64,000 nt of DNA from Phytophthora sp. 'mugwort' (Eukaryota; Oomycota; Peronosporomycetes; Peronosporales; Peronosporaceae). Positions 12,900 through 21,220 of this stretch are shown here, one piece after another (position 1 is the stretch's first letter; every line of letters begins with the position of its first letter). The stretch spans positions 5,580,001 through 5,644,000 of the forward strand of contig JAUCEF010000005.1 of assembly GCA_033558025.1 (NCBI GenBank). The letters run 5' to 3'. The translations under genes were made by a program, and so were the position numbers. The notes beneath the pieces were generated by a model. It was not told the origin of the DNA, searched no databases, and was given only the letters and a program-made list of their open reading frames with translations.

Positions 12900-14110
12900 G
12901 CTGACGTGCTTCACTCTGGTCCAACGCCAGTCTCTCTTCGAAGCGCCTCTTGTTCTCCCCCTTCTCGACCTCGCGCTTTGCCTCACGGGCGGCCTCGACC
13001 CGTCGCAGGGTCTTCTCTTAGCTCGCGCGCGGCCTCTAACTCAGCCATCCGATTTTTATCGGCGGCCTCAGCTTCCTCGCGGCGAATCTGTTCCCGTTCG
13101 GCTCGCTCTCGCTTTTCCTCCTCGATTCTTTCTTCTCTTTCTGTGCGACGACATCGTTCTTCAGTCTCCAACTTGCGATCGCTGTCTTTCTGAAAAAGCA
13201 GCAGCATTTTGCATCATTTTGCATCATGTCGTTACCAGCAAAGTTGAGGTTGCTGCCAACCTCTTCGATCTCGCGCTGCATTTCCTCCAAGCGCTGCTTT
13301 GCCCGAACTCTTTTGGCTTTTGCAAAGGAAGCGCGATTCGCCGACGGATCTGGAGAGCGTTTGCCGTTCTCGTTAAGTGCTGTCTGTGATTTGCTCAATG
13401 TTGTCGCGAGTCAACCGCAGGTCTTCTCCACCAAGGCGATTGCTGATGGTGTTCACGTTCCGATATTCGTCAGTCTCGCGCACGTCTGATCGCCGCGGGT
13501 CTCGTTGCAGTGCCGATTCGTCTGGTGTCGCGATGGCGGGAATCGTCTCTCGTCGTGGTCCGCGGCCGTCCAGCAGTACCACCCGAAGCAGCAACCGAGG
13601 AAGATGCAGTCTGGGGTGACTGTTTGGCTAGCACACCCGCGGTAGAAGTTGTTGCGCTATGGCGCAACTGACGATCGACACGGGGTGACGAACGTCGAGG
13701 TGCAGTCTGGGCTGCTTGTCCGTGTCTCGTAGGCGCCGATGGTGTGTGACAGTCGCCCGTAGTTGGGGGCAAGGCGATAGGGGGGGACCGCTTCTGCGTC
13801 GCCGGACTCCGCACCCGACTCGACCTCGTCGTTGTTTTCAGTATCTTCGTCAGACAGATTGTAGTCGTCTGTGAGAATTGCGTCGATGACATCTTGACAG
13901 GTTATCACGGACCCAGGAACGATCGCCATCGGAGTCGATGGAGACGAGTGGGCTTTAAGCCGCTGGCTTCATCTTGGGTCTCTGCGGATTCAACTTCTAC
14001 AGTCTGAAGCGATCCAGTTCCAGTATCGACATCGTCGTCTTCGACAGTTTCCTCGTCGCGATCGCGGTCAGTGTGAGCGAGAACGGAGCTGAAAAACTGC
14101 GCAAGGTGGG
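12900..14110 (-). pseudogene. acidic and coiled-coil protein, probably transposon companion
   Basis: On the minus strand, pieces in changing frames form an acidic N-terminal part (RDRDEETVEDDDVDTGTG near 14060-14000, then TDDYNLSDEDTENNDE near 13870-13830) and a C-terminal Glu/Arg-rich coiled coil (13207-12983, ERCRRTEREERIEEEKRERA). At least three frameshifts separate them. No domain is recognised. Its tail-to-tail position with the Harbinger transposase suggests the DNA-binding companion protein such elements carry, but this is an inference. Its upstream end abuts the viral block at about 14,110. Confidence 0.35.
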
Positions 14111-14317
14111 CTTCCTGCCTCGATAAACCGCAATTTTTTTATCGCTTACGGTGATCTCAAGTATGGCTGGCTCACCATCAGGTGTTTGCGTTGGGAGAAA
14201 GACATTATCTCCTAATACTACGATTTGATCAGCTCTCAAAAGGGTTGAACCTAAAACTTGACTCGGCTCATCATTGAGTAGATTAGTTCTTATTCCTTTA
14301 CTTGAATAGCAACCCAT
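13997..14317 (-). CDS. small PLV protein with N-myristoylation signal, C-terminus displaced
   Basis: The N-terminus MGCYSSKG fits the consensus for N-myristoylation at Gly2 (Ser at position 6) with a palmitoylatable Cys3, as in many membrane-anchored proteins of viruses and cells. The rest to about residue 70 is a mixed beta-type sequence with no family I recognise. From about residue 70 onward the frame runs into sequence shared, in another frame, with the acidic coiled-coil protein next door, so the natural C-terminus was probably lost at the viral junction near 14,110. It is the last gene on the left side of the viral block, 14 bases downstream of the small conserved protein at 14332-14604. 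Function is unknown; a membrane-associated virion or assembly role is an inference. Confidence 0.45.
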   Translation of the reverse strand: MGCYSSKGIRTNLLNDEPSQVLGSTLLRADQIVVLGDNVFLPTQTPDGEPAILEITVSDKKIAVYRGRKPTLRSFSAPFSLTLTAIATRKLSKTTMSILELDRFRL

Positions 14318-14331
14318 GATTCATGTATATC

Positions 14332-14604
14332 TCACCAAAGAATTTTTTTCGAGAACCAGTCGGCTGAATACGGGTGCTCGTTATCGATTGCCCCGTGCCT
14401 CTTATAGTACCTATTCCTGCGCTTTGCATCGTTGTGATCAAACGCGCTGTACGCCTTCAGCGGGGTTGCATATCTATATTGATCGTAAGGCTCACCATCG
14501 CTCCGAATACCTCCAAATGATACAACACGACCGTCGCTAAGCAGAGCGTCGTATTTCTTCAATCGTTTGTTTGATACTCTGAATCTGTAGCTTAATTCCT
14601 TCAT
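14332..14604 (-). CDS. small conserved protein of protist DNA viruses, unknown function
   Basis: A 90-residue basic protein, intact. It matches a small family I know from PLVs, virophage relatives and giant viruses: a KKYDALL...GRVVSFGG start, a central DHNDAKRRNRYYKRHG stretch, and an aromatic C-terminus ending SKKILW. The family resembles the one catalogued as DUF5754, although I cannot verify the accession here. No enzymatic motif is visible. Its start codon overlaps the end of the fibre gene by 4 bases (14601-14604), which supports co-transcription of the two genes leftward from the divergent promoter at 16.4 kb. Confidence 0.65.
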   Translation of the reverse strand: MKELSYRFRVSNKRLKKYDALLSDGRVVSFGGIRSDGEPYDQYRYATPLKAYSAFDHNDAKRRNRYYKRHGAIDNEHPYSADWFSKKILW

Positions 14605-16364
14605 GCTTGTTCTATACTACTCAGTCGAGTTTTTAAATCGGCTACTTCAGTCAATAGATGCTGGATCATCTTGAGGTTGTATGCCGCTATTCGACTATAA
14701 TCGACATTGAGCTGTTGTTTTGCTGGCTCAAGCGTTGGGCCCTCTTCTTCCTCGATATCATCACGATAAAATACACTAATCACATCAGTCAGATGAGCAG
14801 AGACTAAGTCCTGAGCAATTAAACCAACCTCTTGTCCTTGCCGATTCTCTGACTCAATCCATTCGTAAAGCTTGACCTCAACGCTATCGTAAAGTCTCTT
14901 GATTCGATCAAGAGGCGCAGGGGTGATATTTCTTTTTAAACGGCGATCCGAAGTCATCGCCATAGCAGTACAGCCAATGTAGCCCCCAAAATTAGCAGCG
15001 ACTGAATAAACGATCGGACCAAGTGCTGATTCGGTCACGCCAGAGTCTGTCTGTAGTCTATAAACTGTACTCGATCCAGCGCCGAAAGTGAAACTAACCG
15101 CATTGCTAACGGTTAGAGGAGATGAAGGCGTCGTTGTACCAAGTCCGAGTCGACCACCAGCTGTTAGAATCATTGTAGTCGCGTTTCCCGTTCCAAACCG
15201 AAGATCGTTAAGCTAATATTGCCTATCCAGCTTGCATTGGTTGTAGTACCGTTAGAGCCATTGTGCACCTCTATCTGGAATTCGCACGGGGTGATGTTGG
15301 ATCCAGCGAATCGACACATGCGAGTGTATGACCCATCGAGGTAATCAAACCCAGAGCCTTTAATCTCGGTATATGCGGTCGAGTTGTACGTATTGATCCC
15401 AAGCTCTGTCAGAGGCCCTACGGTCGTGATCGAGCTTTGATTACCGTAGCTCAAAAATCCCGCAAGCGTTCCCGCCGTAATAGTACCAGAAGCAGTGAGT
15501 GAGTTGATGCCAGTGATATTGCCAGTGGAGCCAGAAATGACCATTCTACTCAAATTTTGAGTAGTGAACATGGTTTGTAGTCGTTCCGAAGTAGGCAACC
15601 GAGTTCAGAAGATGATTCAGAACACAGTTGCTTGATCCGCAAGAAGAACTGAAGGTTTGTCCAGTGGTTGTACGACTTGATTGTATAGTACCCGTAGTTG
15701 AGATAGATCCTATGTTTATGATATTTCGTGATGATGATACCACCTGAGTGGATCCAATTGATAGCGAACCAAAATCGCCTGCCGTCCCTGAGACCAATGT
15801 CGTTCCATTGAAGGTTGATCCCGAAACGTACCCAAGACCAGTCATGTCCTTAGAAGCATTGAGTACTACTGCTCGCGATGCGGTTGCTGAACCTTGCGTA
15901 ATATTCAGATAGAGACTTTGGTCGAATGTTGTCCCTGAGAATCTCAGAGTAGGCAAATCGATGCCTATCCCGGAAGAGTCAAAGCTCATACCATAAATAT
16001 TTGTACATGAACGCGTAGAGTCGAGTACAAGAGCTTTACTTGCGGTAGCTGTTCCGGGAGCAATGCCAATCACATATGTCGGAGCACTCACTACAGCGGA
16101 TCCATTCATAATCAGATTAGTACAAGATAGCGTTCCAATGCCGCTGATATCATTATTAGTCCCTGGCACGAGGGAAATTCCTTGTGCAGCTACTCCGGGA
16201 ACGATCCCCGTGGTGTATGTCAGACGGTAGTCGTTCTTGCTGAGATATAGTGTTTGCGCATATTGATAGGTGAGATACCCACTGGCGTCTAACGATAGAT
16301 AGAATGCTGGATTGTAGATCGGTGATATAAATATTGGTTTAGGATATGCGAATCCGGAACTCAT
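14601..16364 (-). pseudogene. PLV tail-fibre-like protein with S74 chaperone domain, two frameshifts
   Basis: About 585 codons in three frames: 16364 to about 15570, about 15570 to about 15190, and about 15190 to 14601. The long first part is rich in Ser, Thr, Gly and short beta repeats (SGIGTLSC-, MTGLGYVSG- and INIGSIST-like units), typical of trimeric beta-helical fibres. Further on, GTGNATTMILTAGG followed by GLGTTTPSSPLTV resembles phage and algal-virus fibre shafts. The C-terminus is an intramolecular chaperone of endosialidase (peptidase S74): TSDRRLKRNI near 14930 holds the Ser-Asp self-cleavage site, followed by YEWIESENRQGQEVGLIAQ and a final coiled coil. Fibres with this domain mediate host attachment in many viruses. 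Both frameshifts leave the protein fold readable on each side, so decay is recent or partly sequencing error. Confidence 0.8.
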
Positions 16365-16410
16365 GTTTTTTGCCTCAATCTATATAGAAGAGGCGATTAA
16401 ACACACGATC
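16365..16410. promoter_or_regulatory. PLV bidirectional promoter between fibre and ATPase
   Basis: Only 46 bases separate the divergent starts of the fibre gene (minus, ATG at 16364-16362) and the ATPase gene (plus, ATG at 16411). The gap holds an AT-rich CTATATAGA element at about 16378-16386 that could act as a TATA box. This is inferred from position and composition only. Confidence 0.4.
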
Positions 16411-17097
16411 ATGAGTGCTATTCCAAACTATGGTGCTTCACTCCCGAAGAAGTTCAAATCTGCCGCTATGGGCGATATCCCAGTGCTCGACATAAAGAAG
16501 CTCTTTAGAATGGTTGTCCTTGGTCCCTCGTTCAGCGGGAAGAACACTCTCTGCATGTTCATTCTCAAGCATTCTCCTCATGTATTTGCTCATCTCACGA
16601 TTATTGCCCGTAATCCACACCAGGAACTATACGAATATCTCCGCGATAAGCTCGAAGATTTCATCACGTTTGCTGATCCGAATTCACCCCCCAAAGTTGA
16701 TCAGGTTCGTCATACACCCATGAGCTCCAATAAACCTGAGCTCGTTATCATCGACGACTATAGCAACGATAAGCTCCTTCAGAAGAACATCTTCTCTCAT
16801 TATATGACCAGAGGACGGCATTTCAAGTTGAGTACCATTTTCCTCTCCCACAGCTACTTTGCAACCGATAAGATGATAAGGTTGAACTCTGAGTATATAG
16901 CGATCCTCAAAGCTAATTCAAAGCGAGATTTACAGATGGTCGTCAGAGATTTCAATATCAAAGGAGTGGATGATCAATCGATTGTCTATTATTACAACAA
17001 AGCAACGGAAAGAAAAGGTCAGATGTTGCTCATCGACTCTGTGAAGGGGGAAATCAGATACAACTTCGATAAGCCAAGTTTATCGATGATCATATAG
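16411..17097 (+). CDS. PLV genome-packaging ATPase (FtsK/HerA type), intact
   Basis: A 228-residue P-loop ATPase that would pump viral DNA into preformed capsids. Walker A is GPSFSGKNT at residues 38-46, with Asn where Ser or Thr usually follows Lys and Thr one position later; Walker B is ELVIIDDY around residue 110. Downstream, RGRHFKLSTIFLSHSYF resembles the sensor/arginine region of A32-like packaging ATPases of PLVs and virophages. I chose the ATG at 16411 because the upstream in-frame residues lie in the divergent promoter and the family starts near the first conserved strand. The next gene starts five bases after the stop codon, indicating a compact viral operon. Unlike most of the neighbouring capsid genes, this one has no frameshift or stop. 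Confidence 0.85.
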   Translation: MSAIPNYGASLPKKFKSAAMGDIPVLDIKKLFRMVVLGPSFSGKNTLCMFILKHSPHVFAHLTIIARNPHQELYEYLRDKLEDFITFADPNSPPKVDQVRHTPMSSNKPELVIIDDYSNDKLLQKNIFSHYMTRGRHFKLSTIFLSHSYFATDKMIRLNSEYIAILKANSKRDLQMVVRDFNIKGVDDQSIVYYYNKATERKGQMLLIDSVKGEIRYNFDKPSLSMII

Positions 17098-17102
17098 TCG
17101 TC

Positions 17103-17969
17103 ATGGCAAGTTTCTTGAAAATTGATAGCACAAACCTCGTAGCAGACGGATACAAATCTACATGGAGATATCAGTTCCCTGGTTCGGCAGACGATTTCCG
17201 CGATGTTGTTTGTGCGATCCAATCAATTAGTCTATTCAACTCTGAGTACAACATCGATGCTATCCAATTCCAGAACACCATTTTCCAGGTTGAGGTTCCA
17301 ACGGCCGCAACCACTTCTACGCTCAGCATAAACCTTCAAGACGGATACTATAGCTACGATGATATTAACAGAAGCACTCAAACAGCTCTGGTCAATGCAG
17401 GAGCTTATCTCATCGATGCATCTGGAAACAATGTTTTCTACATCAAATTAACCGAGAACAGCGTATATTATGCAGCTCAGATCGATTTTTCACCGACGCC
17501 TTCGAGTCTTCCAGTTGGATACACGAGACCTGCTACTGGACTATACGCATCTGGAGGTACTGAATTGCCAACAACGACTCGCGTTCCGAGACTCATCATC
17601 AACAATGCCGCTTTTGGTTCGGTGCTTGGATTGACTACAGCTACATATCCTGCTACCTCGGCGACAGTGGCGAGTGCTCAACTATCAAATATTATTCCTC
17701 AGATCCATCCCACGAGTAGCTACATCGTTCGTTGTGATCTTATCAAAAATGAATACGTCGCATCTGGCGATATCCTGAGTGCTTTTGATAGAGGTGATGC
17801 TGGGATTGGTCAGCTCATTAATTACTAGCCTTCTCAATATGCATGGATGAATTGCCACAATGGTTCGCGTTCAACGATCACGATCAGTATCTATAATCAG
17901 AACGACCAGAAGGTGAAGTTCCGTGATACATCTGTTTCGATCATGCTGTTGCTTCGGCCAAAAAAATAG
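17103..17969 (+). pseudogene. PLV penton-like minor capsid protein, one in-frame stop
   Basis: Reads for 241 codons from MASFLKIDSTN, meets TAG at 17826-17828, and continues in the same frame for 46 more codons to TAG at 17967-17969. The tail after the stop (STITISIYNQNDQKVKFRD, ending SIMLLLRP) is the closing beta-strand pattern of jelly-roll capsid proteins in this virus group, so the true protein is about 288 residues and the TAG is a nonsense mutation, compatible with a C-to-T change of CAG. Early sequence (NSEYNIDAIQFQNTIFQVEV) matches the single-jelly-roll penton proteins encoded beside the ATPase in PLVs. In the virion it would form the fivefold vertices. Assignment as penton rests on size, position and strand pattern. 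Confidence 0.7.
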
Positions 17970-17998
17970 TCTAATCATAGTTTTTTTCTATGCTGAAA

Positions 17999-18722
17999 TC
18001 ACATTCTAAAGGATCCACCAGTCTTCTTCATCGATCGTAGCTTAGCCATGTGGTCCTTCGCCTCTTGCGAACCCTTAGCGAATCTCTTAGTCTTTGGTTA
18101 TGCCGTAGGCTTGGAAACTCCTATACCATAACGACGTCGAACCTCGCCACGAATCGTCTTGATCAAATCACTATGTTCTGGTTTGGTAGCCTTACTCAGA
18201 AGATACTTCTCGCCAGCATCCACAGCATCAGTAAGAACCCCCTTACGCTTTGTGTAAGCTCCCGCATCACTATCGCTGTCGCTGTCATAAACCCCGATAC
18301 CAGTCATAGAGCGGATAGCGGCTCTCGCTGGAATTGCGCCCTGTGGTGCTCCAAGAGCGGTTGCAAGAGCGGGAACAGCGGCGTCGGCAACACGAGACAA
18401 GATCCCAGAGTCTTTGGCAAACTTGAAAGCGGATTTTACTCCTCCCCATATCTTACTCCAAATGCTCGCTCCATGCATTCCTTTGCCTTCCATGTGCTTG
18501 AACGGACAGCCGATCTCTTTGTGAGTGAGTGATAGCTAAGCGAGTTCCTTTACCAGATTTATGTGCTCGAAGAGCTTTAGCGTAAGATTCAGGATGAAGG
18601 TGGAGCGTTGCACCAGACCCTTGCAACTCATCCTTAGTCAAGGACAGTGTGCATGTCTTGAATGCTCTCTTGAGCTTCGCTACTGGGATATCGGATGAAG
18701 CTGAGATTTCTTTGAGCATCAT
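17999..18722 (-). pseudogene. PLV pVI/pX-like cationic minor virion protein, broken
   Basis: Start at 18722 (MMLKEIS...). The N-terminal part has an HPESYAKALRAHKSGKGTRL motif, of a kind found in small basic proteins of PLVs and relatives. At 18521-18532 a gtga unit is present three times; the frame changes here, and removal of one copy would restore it, so a four-base duplication is the likely lesion. The second frame begins with an amphipathic segment (GASIWSKIWGGVKSAFKFAK) and an Ala-rich stretch, like the membrane-active helix of adenovirus pVI/pX-type proteins. TAA at 18098-18100 then interrupts a basic C-terminus (AKGSQEAKDHMAKLRSMKK) that ends at 17999. It converges on the penton gene with about 29 bases between stops. 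Role in endosomal membrane disruption or DNA condensation is inferred. Confidence 0.6.
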
Positions 18723-18751
18723 GGCTATATTCCTTGAGAGAAACACTGAAT

Positions 18752-19136
18752 TTAAATTAAAGAATCGTCAAATTCAGATCTCTGAATCGATTGAGTAGAA
18801 GCATCATATTTTTTGTTTACAATATAGCCATAGCATACACCATACCCCACAATAGTCCCCATAAGTACCTTAATATTGCTTGGGGTTGTATTTACCGATT
18901 CCATACTTGGTAGGTGCAGCTTCGCCCATTGAATCGAAGTACTCACCGCTATCGGCACAGGTCCAATGGCCTACGTCTCGATTAGGAGGTCTCAATAGGA
19001 TCAGATACGTACCTTTCTTCGAAATAGGTTTAACGATTTCATTCGACTCGTATATAGCATCCAGATGTACTCCAATTAAATCTGCAAGTTTAATGAGATC
19101 ATGGTCGCTGGTAATTGGTTTGATAAGATCTGACAT
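18752..19136 (-). pseudogene. PLV maturation cysteine protease (adenain/Ulp1 type), inactivated
   Basis: Starts MSDLIKPITSDHDLIKLADL, the usual opening of PLV capsid-maturation proteases. The catalytic His lies in RDVGHWTC, followed by GEYFDSMGEAAP, the acidic and post-acidic element of clan CE proteases. The frame stops at TAA (18872-18870) immediately before GTYGDYCGVWCMLW, which carries the catalytic Cys; family members have a Gln just before this point, so TAA probably replaces CAA, the oxyanion-hole Gln. A further slip in an A-run near 18810-18820 shifts the last 22 codons to their end at 18752. The starts of this gene and the MCP gene are divergent with only 18 bases between them. The encoded enzyme would cleave capsid precursors in the virion. 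Confidence 0.7.
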
Positions 19137-19154
19137 TATTTTTTATTTCGGCCG

Positions 19155-20903
19155 ATGTATATCAGACAGCATATAGAATCAACTATTAGCGAAACTCCCA
19201 ACTATCCGATCAGTACTTATACCAGAGTTCGCTCCAAAGCGACCCGGAGATCAAGGTATCTTCCGGCAAACGCGTTCCTTTCGTTATCGACCTTAACCAA
19301 GGATCATACCAGAACGGTGTTATCACTATCGATGCTACAGCCCAGCTGAATGGAAGTGAAGGCTTTGCTTATCTCCGTGATGCTTATATTATGCTTCCAT
19401 ACAAGGTCTCGATGAAGAATGGTGGTACTGCCCAGACACTTGCTGCCAATCGTTTCTGCGCTACACTCAAATGTGGCAACTGGAATGTTATTGACAGCAT
19501 GTCACTGGAATTGAATGGGAAAACGATTGTCTCAATGGCTGACTACAAGCTCTTTTGGAACAACGTACGAGCACAGACCGGATACAGCCCTCAGTATGTT
19601 GAAAAGCATGGAGCTGAATCGTTCCTGTACCCGGATGCTGCTCAATCCGTTTCATACAGTGCTGCCACATCATCAACTACTGGAGATGCTTCTCAAATAA
19701 CTCTGCATTCTCTTCCTCATTTGCCACTTCTGCCCCCTCTGGTGGTGCTACGGTTGCTAATGATGGTCTTGTCAGACGTCTATTGTCAATCCTCCTAACG
19801 CTGGAACTGACTTTACTTCAACGTGGCCTTCCCTTGGCGCGGCTGCGGCTTCAACGAACATTGCTAACCAAACTGCTCGCGGCGCCTTCGTCGCTGGAGT
19901 CGCCACAGCTAATGGAATAATGGGAACGTGGAACTAGATGCTCAAGGTGAAACTAACCGACCTCCACCCTATCTTCAAAGAGCTTGATTTGATGGCTAAC
20001 CCTCAGATCCGTCTTCGATTCCGTGTCAATCAGGGTACTTCTGTTGTCGCTGCTGATTCTGGTAAGGGCATGTCTCTAACGAGCACTACTCTTGCATCTG
20101 GTAATACCTGCCCCGTAATGGTCGCCGCTTCATCTACCGGTAATCCAATGGCCGGAGTCCTCGCTGCTTCTGCTGGATTCAGCATTGCATGGGGAGCTGT
20201 TGTCAATTCCCTCGAACCGACTATCGATGGTACCTACATACCATTCACCACATCCCGTCTATATGTGCCGTTTGTACATCTTGAGAACCCTCAGGCAATA
20301 ATCTCAAAGCCTGTTAAGAAGGTTCGATATAACGATTGCTACGCACAGTGGTTACAACCAGCGAGCTGGAATCGGCAAGCAATCAACTCAGTTTAATGCT
20401 GCGTTGATCTCCAACTATCGGCATCCATTAAGAATGCTAAATACGTCATTCTCCTCCCGTTCGCTGAGCAAACGAGTAGCTTTGCTTCTGCCGCTGTCCG
20501 GGAGTTCCAGAGTCCTTTTGACTCGGCTCCTTGGACGATACATCCTGGTTCGAGCATCCGCAACTTCAATGTTCGTATTGGTTCTCAGCAAGTATTTGAT
20601 ATCAGCCATGACTACGACTTCCACCACTTCACGAATGAAATCGCTAAGATTTCAGCGATCAATGGTGATCTTACACCTGAGTTGGTCAATCGCCTTCTTG
20701 ACTATCAGACATGGTCTCTGACTAACCGAGTTCTTGTCGCTGATGTTAACCGTCTAACTGACCGTGATGTTCCTACATCCATTCAGATCCAAGGAACAAA
20801 CGCCGGATGTCAAGGCTGTAATATGCTGGTCATAGTTGTATCCGAACAAGAACTAACCTACGATAGACTAACTGGAGAGATTTTAGACTTTACCACAGCT
20901 TAA
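19155..20903 (+). pseudogene. PLV major capsid protein (double jelly-roll), multiple lesions
   Basis: About 580 codons in changing frames. Recognisable blocks in order are SDPEIKVSSGKRVPFVIDL and SEGFAYLRDAYIMLPYKV (from about 19225), NVIDSMSLELNGKTIV, LTDLHPIFKELDLMANPQIR (19938 onward), IPFTTSRLYVPFVHLENP, and at the end YVILLPFAEQ, INGDLTPELVNRLLDYQ and GCQGCNMLVIVVSEQELTY. These are the conserved blocks of PLV major capsid proteins that build the hexon lattice. I see frameshifts near 19205-19220, 19690, 19770 and 20385 and a TAG at 19935-19937. The start at 19155 is uncertain because of the early shift. The gene converges on the ExoX-like gene with 14 bases between. Confidence 0.8.
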
Positions 20904-20917
20904 AAAAAACTAATATC

Positions 20918-21220
20918 TTAGTTCAATTTTGCTAATAGCTTGGGACATTTATCAATTACAAATTGAGTTTTTCGGAGCCAATCAATGTAATTTGGATCAA
21001 TTCGACTGATCTGTTTGAGGCTCTTACCTCGATATTTACCCCACGTCATCATATACGAATTATCATTGGTTAGAAACTTGGAGTGTAAGAATATTTTTAT
21101 CTCTTCGCTAATATTTTGACTGGGCTGGTTGAATACCCAGCGGCAATAGCCAGGATCAGAAGAATACACTTCTTCGATCAGTTGACCTTTGTATTTTCCA
21201 AAAGTTAATTTGTTCGACAT
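20918..21220 (-). CDS. PLV small protein with two ExoX C-terminal-like repeats
   Basis: A 100-residue intact protein made of two copies of one unit: LTFGKYKGQLIEEVYSSDPG then YCRWVFNQ, and MTWGKYRGKSLKQISRIDPN then YIDWLRKT. The pattern F/W-G-K-Y-K/R-G-x9-DP-x-Y-x2-W is that of the small domain at the C-terminus of exodeoxyribonuclease X-like proteins, also found alone in giant viruses and phages. No nuclease catalytic residues are present, so it is probably a DNA- or protein-binding module rather than an enzyme. I chose the ATG at 21220 (MSNKLTF) over in-frame codons further upstream because the repeat begins there. It is the rightmost viral gene. Confidence 0.65.
   Translation of the reverse strand: MSNKLTFGKYKGQLIEEVYSSDPGYCRWVFNQPSQNISEEIKIFLHSKFLTNDNSYMMTWGKYRGKSLKQISRIDPNYIDWLRKTQFVIDKCPKLLAKLN

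Noticed and set aside
13377..13619. Plus-strand Ser/Arg-rich frames
   Set aside because: They mirror the coiled-coil/acidic minus-strand protein and have no independent support.
18050..18532. Plus-strand frame of 160 codons in the viral block
   Set aside because: It is antisense to the pVI-like protein, whose composition and motifs are far more convincing.
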